From: Pantoea allii
GTDB taxonomy: Bacteria; Pseudomonadota; Gammaproteobacteria; Enterobacterales; Enterobacteriaceae
Reading direction: 5' to 3'
Length of the DNA: 64,000 nt
Assembly (NCBI RefSeq): GCF_002307475.1
Contig: NZ_NTMH01000040.1
Coordinates: 310,001-374,000, forward strand
Below, piece by piece: positions 59,090-64,000 of the stretch (position 1 is its first letter; each line of letters opens with the position of its first letter). The notes below the pieces were generated by a model. The model did not search any database, had not been told where the DNA came from, and worked only from the letters and a program-made list of their open reading frames with translations. The position numbers and the translations under genes are program-made.

Positions 59090-61634
59090 TCTGACTTTTA
59101 CACCTCAACGTTATGTAGAAGCCCTGCCGCTGGATGCGGCAGGAAAAATGCGTCTGGCTGCGTCATTACAAAACGCGCAGACGTTTCACCAGTTACACGA
59201 ATCGCTGGGCCGGGATGTGGCTGCCAGCGATCGTCCTGACGATGCACCCTTAAAGTCGGTATCGTCACGCGTGGAAATGGCCTGGTCCGATTCTCTCGCT
59301 GACGGCCAGCAGTTGGGCAAGGATTATCTTGATCGCACCACGCTTAAGGCGATGCCGAAAGTGAAGCGTTCATTGATGTTCCCCGAAGCCTGGCGAACAA
59401 ATCCGCTGGCACGTGCCTGGGACTCATTACGTGGCCATAAGTCTGTGCCCCGTTATGCGACGGTCGAAGAGCAGCGCGCCGAAGAAAAGTGGCGTCACGT
59501 TGGCTCCATTCGCCGCTATATCCTGTTGATCCTCACCATCATGCAGACCGTGGTCGCCACCTGGTATATGAAAACCATTTTGCCTTACCAGGGCTGGACG
59601 TTGCTGGACCCCATGGACATGATCAACCAGAACTGGCAGCAGTCTGTCATGCAGATCCTGCCTTATGTGTTGCAGACCGGGATTTTGTTCCTGTTTGCGA
59701 TTCTGTTCTGTTGGGTGTCGGCGGGCTTCTGGACGGCATTGATGGGCTTTCTGCAGCTGCTGATTGGCCGGGATAAATACAGTATTTCTTACTCTACCGT
59801 CGGGGATGAACCGCTTAATCCTGAGCACCGTACCGCACTGATCATGCCGATCTGTAACGAAGACGTGGGACGCGTTTTCGCCGGTTTACGGGCGACCTGG
59901 GAATCCGTGGTACGCACGGGTAATGCTGAGCATTTTGATGTTTACATCCTGAGCGACAGCTATGATGCCGACATCGCCATTGCTGAGCAGAAAGCCTGGA
60001 TGGAACTGGTCCGTGACGTCGGTGGCGCAGGCAAGATTTTCTACCGTCGTCGTCGTCGTCGTGTGAAGCGTAAAAGCGGCAACATTGATGACTTCTGCCG
60101 CCGCTGGGGCAGCAACTACAGCTATATGGTGGTGCTGGATGCCGATAGTGTCATGAGCGGGGAATGTCTGACGGGGCTGGTGCGCATGATGGATGCGAAT
60201 CCTAATGCCGGTATCATTCAGTCATCGCCAAAAGCGTCGGGCATGGACACGCTGTATGCGCGTTGCCAGCAGTTTGCTACCCGGGTTTATGGGCCGTTAT
60301 TTACCGCCGGTCTGCACTTCTGGCAGTTGGGTGAGTCGCACTACTGGGGCCATAACGCCATCATCCGTGTGAAACCCTTTATCGAGCACTGCGCGCTGGC
60401 ACCGTTGCCTGGCGAAGGTTCGTTTGCCGGCTCCATCCTGTCGCATGACTTCGTTGAAGCGGCCTTGATGCGCCGTGCCGGTTGGGGCGTCTGGATCGCC
60501 TATGATTTGCCGGGCTCCTATGAGGAGCTTCCGCCAAACCTGCTGGACGAGCTTAAACGTGACCGCCGCTGGTGTCATGGTAACCTGATGAACTTCCGCC
60601 TGTTCCTGGTGAAAGGAATGCATCCGGTTCACCGTGCCGTCTTCCTGACGGGCGTGATGTCCTATCTGTCAGCACCGTTGTGGTTTCTGTTCCTGGCACT
60701 GTCCACCGCGCTTCAGGTGGTACATACGCTGATGGAGCCGACCTACTTCCTGCAGCCAAGACAGCTGTTCCCGGTGTGGCCGCAGTGGCGTCCTGAACTG
60801 GCGATAGCCCTGTTCTCAACCACGCTGGTACTGTTGTTCCTGCCGAAACTGCTGAGCGTCGTGCTGATCTGGTGCAAAGGGGCGAAACCTTACGGTGGTG
60901 CACTGCGTCTGTTCGTGTCTCTGCTGCTGGAAATGCTGTTCTCGGTACTGCTGGCGCCGGTACGTATGCTGTTCCACACCGTTTTTGTGGTCAGCGCGTT
61001 CCTGGGCTGGGAAGTGGTGTGGAACTCGCCACAGCGTGACGATGATGCAACGCCATGGAGCGAAGCCTTTAAGCGCCACGGTTCACAAATGGCGTTAGGT
61101 ATCGTCTGGGCCGCCGGCATGGGCTGGTTGGATCTCAACTTCCTGTGGTGGCTGGCACCTATCGTGTTCTCGCTTATTCTGTCACCTTTTGTATCGGTGA
61201 TGTCGAGCCGCTCAGGCCTTGGCATTAAGAGTAAGAACGCGAAGCTGTTCCTGATACCGGAGGAGTACGATCCGCCGAAGGAGCTGTTAGACACAGACCG
61301 CTATGTGGAGCTGAACCGTCAACGTGCGCTGAAAAATGGCTTTATGCATGCGCTGTTCCATCCGGCGTTTAACGCCCTGGCGACGGCACTGGCCACCTCA
61401 CGTCATAAGCAGAGTCAGTTGCTGGATTATGCGCGCGATCGCCGGGTTGATCAGGCATTGAGTGATGCACCGGAAAAACTGAGTCGGGAGCAGCGTCTGC
61501 AGCTGATCAGCGATCCGGTGGTGCTGGCTCGTGTGCATACTCGCTTGTGGGAAAACGGTGAGAAGTATCATCAGTGGGTAGAGAGTTATCAAAAACTCCC
61601 TCTCAACCCCGATGCGCTACCGCATCAGGCGTAA
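59082..61634 (+). CDS. opgH: OpgH, membrane glucosyltransferase
   Basis: 850 aa. A large cytoplasmic glycosyltransferase domain (GT2) with [35 protein letters not shown] and the RRWCHGN motif, flanked by membrane segments (about residues 140-220 and 520-710). It makes linear beta-1,2 glucan from UDP-glucose; in E. coli it also inhibits FtsZ through its N-terminus. Confidence 0.95.
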   Translation: MNNLTFTPQRYVEALPLDAAGKMRLAASLQNAQTFHQLHESLGRDVAASDRPDDAPLKSVSSRVEMAWSDSLADGQQLGKDYLDRTTLKAMPKVKRSLMFPEAWRTNPLARAWDSLRGHKSVPRYATVEEQRAEEKWRHVGSIRRYILLILTIMQTVVATWYMKTILPYQGWTLLDPMDMINQNWQQSVMQILPYVLQTGILFLFAILFCWVSAGFWTALMGFLQLLIGRDKYSISYSTVGDEPLNPEHRTALIMPICNEDVGRVFAGLRATWESVVRTGNAEHFDVYILSDSYDADIAIAEQKAWMELVRDVGGAGKIFYRRRRRRVKRKSGNIDDFCRRWGSNYSYMVVLDADSVMSGECLTGLVRMMDANPNAGIIQSSPKASGMDTLYARCQQFATRVYGPLFTAGLHFWQLGESHYWGHNAIIRVKPFIEHCALAPLPGEGSFAGSILSHDFVEAALMRRAGWGVWIAYDLPGSYEELPPNLLDELKRDRRWCHGNLMNFRLFLVKGMHPVHRAVFLTGVMSYLSAPLWFLFLALSTALQVVHTLMEPTYFLQPRQLFPVWPQWRPELAIALFSTTLVLLFLPKLLSVVLIWCKGAKPYGGALRLFVSLLLEMLFSVLLAPVRMLFHTVFVVSAFLGWEVVWNSPQRDDDATPWSEAFKRHGSQMALGIVWAAGMGWLDLNFLWWLAPIVFSLILSPFVSVMSSRSGLGIKSKNAKLFLIPEEYDPPKELLDTDRYVELNRQRALKNGFMHALFHPAFNALATALATSRHKQSQLLDYARDRRVDQALSDAPEKLSREQRLQLISDPVVLARVHTRLWENGEKYHQWVESYQKLPLNPDALPHQA

Positions 61635-61640
61635 TACTTA

Positions 61641-61667
61641 AAAAGCGGCAGAGATGCCGCTTTTTTT
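61641..61667 (+). terminator. Terminator of opgGH
   Basis: GCGGCA, loop GAGA, TGCCGC, T7. Confidence 0.88.
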
Positions 61668-61781
61668 ATGCCTGTCGTCAGGTTACAGACAGCAACATTA
61701 TTTTGCACTTTTACCGAAATGGGATGGCAACCCAGCCTCACTCGTGATTAAAATAGCGGCTGTTTAATCTGGGTCACAACT

Positions 61782-62021
61782 GTGAATAAATTCGCTAAAT
61801 TAACCGCGTTATCCCTGGCTGTTGTCACCCTGAGCGGCTGCGGCAGTATTATCAGCCGTACCGTGCCCGGACAGGGACACGGTAATCAGTTTTATTCTGG
61901 CGTAAAGTGGGATATCCGGGATGGCGCATGGCGGGTGATCACGATTCTCGACCTGCCGCTGTCGCTGGTGGTCGATACTTTACTGATACCGGTGGATGCC
62001 AGCCACGGACCTTATGAGTAA
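61782..62021 (+). CDS. yceK: YceK-family lipoprotein
   Basis: 79 aa, GTG start. Lipobox TLSGC, then GSIISRTVPGQGHGNQFYSG and LDLPLSLVVDTLLIPVD, the DUF1375 pattern of E. coli YceK. It lies downstream of opgGH, as in E. coli. Function unknown. Confidence 0.88.
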   Translation: MNKFAKLTALSLAVVTLSGCGSIISRTVPGQGHGNQFYSGVKWDIRDGAWRVITILDLPLSLVVDTLLIPVDASHGPYE

Positions 62022-62413
62022 CTGCGGTCAGAGTCGCTGTTGTCGTCTTCCCATTCCTGTGCAGCGGCTTTACCTTCCTCGCTGTCCAGCGGGGGCTCAA
62101 GCTGGAACTCACCGTCATCCCATTCATGCAGTGTATTCTCCGCTAACCACTCCTGACGCAGTTCAATTTCATCGAAATCGCCGTCGAAAATAGCCTGAGC
62201 GGCTTCACCACTGCGCACCGGTAAACACTCGCCAGAATCCCCTTCATCTTCAAAAAACTCTGCCTGCCACATGATGTCGCCATCCTGCATCACATATTTT
62301 TGCAGGCCAAACTGGTTGATTGAGGCATCGTCTTGCTCAATATCCGGATGACTGACGAGAAATTCTTCACGTGCAGCCTCAATCGCTTCTTCCAGTGTAG
62401 TGAACATACTCAT
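62012..62413 (-). CDS. msyB: MsyB, acidic protein
   Basis: 133 aa, strongly acidic: EEAIEAAREEFLVSHPDIEQ, then EFFEDEGDSGECLP. Syntenic with E. coli msyB, a multicopy suppressor of secY/secA mutations with an unknown cellular role. Its C-terminus overlaps the convergent yceK by 10 bases. Confidence 0.9.
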   Translation of the reverse strand: MSMFTTLEEAIEAAREEFLVSHPDIEQDDASINQFGLQKYVMQDGDIMWQAEFFEDEGDSGECLPVRSGEAAQAIFDGDFDEIELRQEWLAENTLHEWDDGEFQLEPPLDSEEGKAAAQEWEDDNSDSDRSYS

Positions 62414-62598
62414 GCTTCTCTCCTTGCCTGATTAACGTGATTTCAGTGAAGAATAGACCAAAATTTCAGGAGGGAAAGTCAGGACGCTGCGCAGGTCAGA
62501 AATTCGGGCCATAAACTGCACCATAAGAGGCGTTTACTGGCTGAATAACGGCTCTGTATGCAAGCCTGCTGGGTTGAGTACCAGATGGGAACGACGGG

Positions 62599-62949
62599 CT
62601 AAAGCAGGTCGATACCAAACCTTTTCAGGCATAACGCCCACAGCACGAACAGGACGAGGGTGATCAGGCAACTGAGTCCCAGCGTGAGCCAGAAGCCGGT
62701 GCGTTGGTACAGAAAAGGAAACAGGATAAACATCGGCAGGGTCGGAACCACATACCAAAACGTATACCAGGCATGAGCGGCAATTTTCGCCTGGGTCTGT
62801 CCTTCAATTTTCATCCAGATCAGCACAAGGATAGTGACAAGCGGCAGCGCCGCCAGCAGTCCACCCAGGCGATCGCTGCGCCTGGCCGCTTCAGAAATAA
62901 TCACCACCATCAGGGCGGTGATCGCATATTTCGAGATAAGCCAGAGCAT
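62599..62949 (-). CDS. DUF3147-like membrane protein
   Basis: 116 aa, four TM helices (YAITALMVVIISEAARRSD, then LGGLLAALPLVTILVLIWMK). It occupies the place of mdtG between msyB and lpxL in E. coli. Function unknown. Confidence 0.75.
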   Translation of the reverse strand: MLWLISKYAITALMVVIISEAARRSDRLGGLLAALPLVTILVLIWMKIEGQTQAKIAAHAWYTFWYVVPTLPMFILFPFLYQRTGFWLTLGLSCLITLVLFVLWALCLKRFGIDLL

Positions 62950-63191
62950 GAATTTTTCCGTAATGAATCAGTTAAGCGGCAGCGCTCGCGGTGTTATCAG
63001 CGTGGTTTCCGGTGGAACACCATGCTTAAGGATGCTAACACGATCTCTACTGCTGAATCAGAGCGTACACAACCCTTGGGGCTGATGTCACTCTTATGTC
63101 ACTGTCGTTTATCATCGTCATCGTCATCGGCTGCGCCATCGCAGCGGCGTCGCGGTCCGCTACAGGCACGGACCGCGACGCCGCAGTGGAC

Positions 63192-64000
63192 TCAATAGCG
63201 GGAGGGTTCCCCCTCTGGACGGGTTTTAAAACGACGGTGTAGCCACATGTACTGCTCAGGTGCCAGTAGCACACCGTCTTCCACCACCTTATTCATGCGC
63301 CGTGCGGTGTCTTCATCGCTGGTCAGCGGAAAGTCAGCGCTCACGTCAGGCAAAATAATCAACTCGTAGCCGCGCCCTTCAGGCAGACGACGCGGTACAA
63401 AGGGAATAACCGCCGGTTTACCGGTACGAATGAGCATATGCGTACCCACGGTGGTTGCCGCCTTTTCGACGCCAAAGAAGGGCACAAATACGCTGCTGCG
63501 CGGGCCATAATCATGATCGGGTGCGTACCAGATAATATCGCCACGCTTCAACGCCCGAATCATGCCTTTAAGATCCTTGCGATCTAACATCCCTTTGTTT
63601 GATCGCATGCGGCCTCGCGTCTGCAGCCAGTCGATGAGTTTGTTGTCGTTGGGCCGATAAACGCCGATGCCGGGATTGTGGATGCCAAACATCCGTGCGC
63701 CGATCTCCAGCGTTAAAAAATGCATGCCAATTAACAACACGCCACGCTGGGTGTCATGCGCCTGCTGGATGTGTTCCAGACCAGAAGGTTTGTGCCATTT
63801 GTGAATCCGCCAGTCGGGCCAGAACCAGGCCATGCCGGTTTCAATCAGTCCCATGCCCACCGATTCAAAGTTATGCTTGATCATGGCTTCGCGATCGACA
63901 TCGGGCATATCCGGGAAGCTGAGTTCAAGATTACGGCGAGCAATGGCAACGCGTCGTTTCATAAATCGTCTGGCAAGGCGACCAATGCCGCTACCCAGCG
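63192..64000 (-). CDS. lpxL: Lipid A biosynthesis lauroyltransferase LpxL (5' truncated by window end)
   Basis: At least 269 residues of the C-terminal part. The acyltransferase H-x4-D equivalent ([16 protein letters not shown]), [19 protein letters not shown] and [14 protein letters not shown], then [19 protein letters not shown], with C-terminus [12 protein letters not shown], are diagnostic. It transfers lauroyl to Kdo2-lipid IVA at the inner membrane. Sequence continues beyond base 64000. Confidence 0.95.
   Translation of the reverse strand, partial: LGSGIGRLARRFMKRRVAIARRNLELSFPDMPDVDREAMIKHNFESVGMGLIETGMAWFWPDWRIHKWHKPSGLEHIQQAHDTQRGVLLIGMHFLTLEIGARMFGIHNPGIGVYRPNDNKLIDWLQTRGRMRSNKGMLDRKDLKGMIRALKRGDIIWYAPDHDYGPRSSVFVPFFGVEKAATTVGTHMLIRTGKPAVIPFVPRRLPEGRGYELIILPDVSADFPLTSDEDTARRMNKVVEDGVLLAPEQYMWLHRRFKTRPEGEPSRY

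Noticed and set aside
60297..61294. Long minus-strand ORFs inside opgH
   Set aside because: Shadows of a GC-rich, strongly conserved coding sequence.
63094..63240. 48-codon hydrophobic plus-strand ORF at the lpxL 3' end
   Set aside because: It runs antisense into lpxL, has no clear ribosome site, and the ATCGTC repeats explain the hydrophobic run.

Overview
The window is a chromosomal segment of an enterobacterium, most likely Erwiniaceae (Pantoea/Erwinia type). The order clsC-opgC-opgGH-yceK-msyB-(DUF3147)-lpxL at the right end matches the Escherichia coli opg region, but there is no mdtG, and the small accessory genes are of a kind seen in Pantoea. The genus call is inference. About 60 percent of the window is a temperate tailed-phage genome whose left end, presumably with the integrase, lies outside the window.

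Region 1 (1 to about 37.94 kb) is a siphovirus prophage with an HK97-type head and lambda-type tail. Its order is: leftward early accessory genes (22-1718); an immunity region with a LexA-like CI repressor, a Cro-like protein, PL/PR/PRM and four 15-bp operators (2122-3263); a YmfL-type regulator; a replication gene carrying five iterons spaced exactly 23 bp apart (4620-4724); a PerC-like protein, a ParB-like protein, RusA, a Rha/KilAC antirepressor, a DUF968 protein and a Q-type antiterminator (to 9680); pinholin, SAR endolysin and nested Rz/Rz1 (10423-11622); a cargo zone with small ORFs and two glycosyltransferase-like genes (11743-15401); HNH nuclease, terminase, portal, ClpP-like protease, HK97-fold capsid and connectors (15355-22997); tail tube, frameshifted chaperone, tape measure and lambda M-L-K-I-J homologues (23053-33413); then a Cor-like exclusion lipoprotein, an S74 self-cleaving tail fibre and a LexA-boxed UmuC operon (34485-37794).

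Region 2 (37.89 to about 42.7 kb) is a junction zone built by repeated integrations. It holds the 3' half of a tRNA-Pro(GGG) gene, a membrane-anchored HEPN-motif protein, and two near-identical 120-bp copies of the 3' half of a tRNA-Leu(UAA) gene plus its terminator. These two copies flank a two-gene cassette (a 214-aa protein and a 73-aa two-TM protein). A dead integrase C-terminus, an IS3-family remnant and small orphan genes follow. Sets of three 11-bp-spaced repeats next to both tRNA halves look like integrase arm sites.

Region 3 (42.7-54.5 kb) is chromosomal: a secreted cysteine-rich protein, a YrhK-like protein, a proline-rich lipoprotein, a SulP transporter with STAS domain, a YmgB/AriR-like regulator, an AraC regulator with a DUF2000 protein, a MarR plus EmrB/EmrA/NodT-type tripartite efflux operon, two tiny membrane proteins and a GH1-like protein. 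Region 4 (54.65-64 kb) is conserved: clsC (cardiolipin synthase), opgC (succinylation of periplasmic glucans), opgGH (their synthesis), yceK, msyB, a DUF3147 protein and the 5'-truncated lpxL. Coordinates and motifs were read from the sequence; family names come from motif recognition without database searches.
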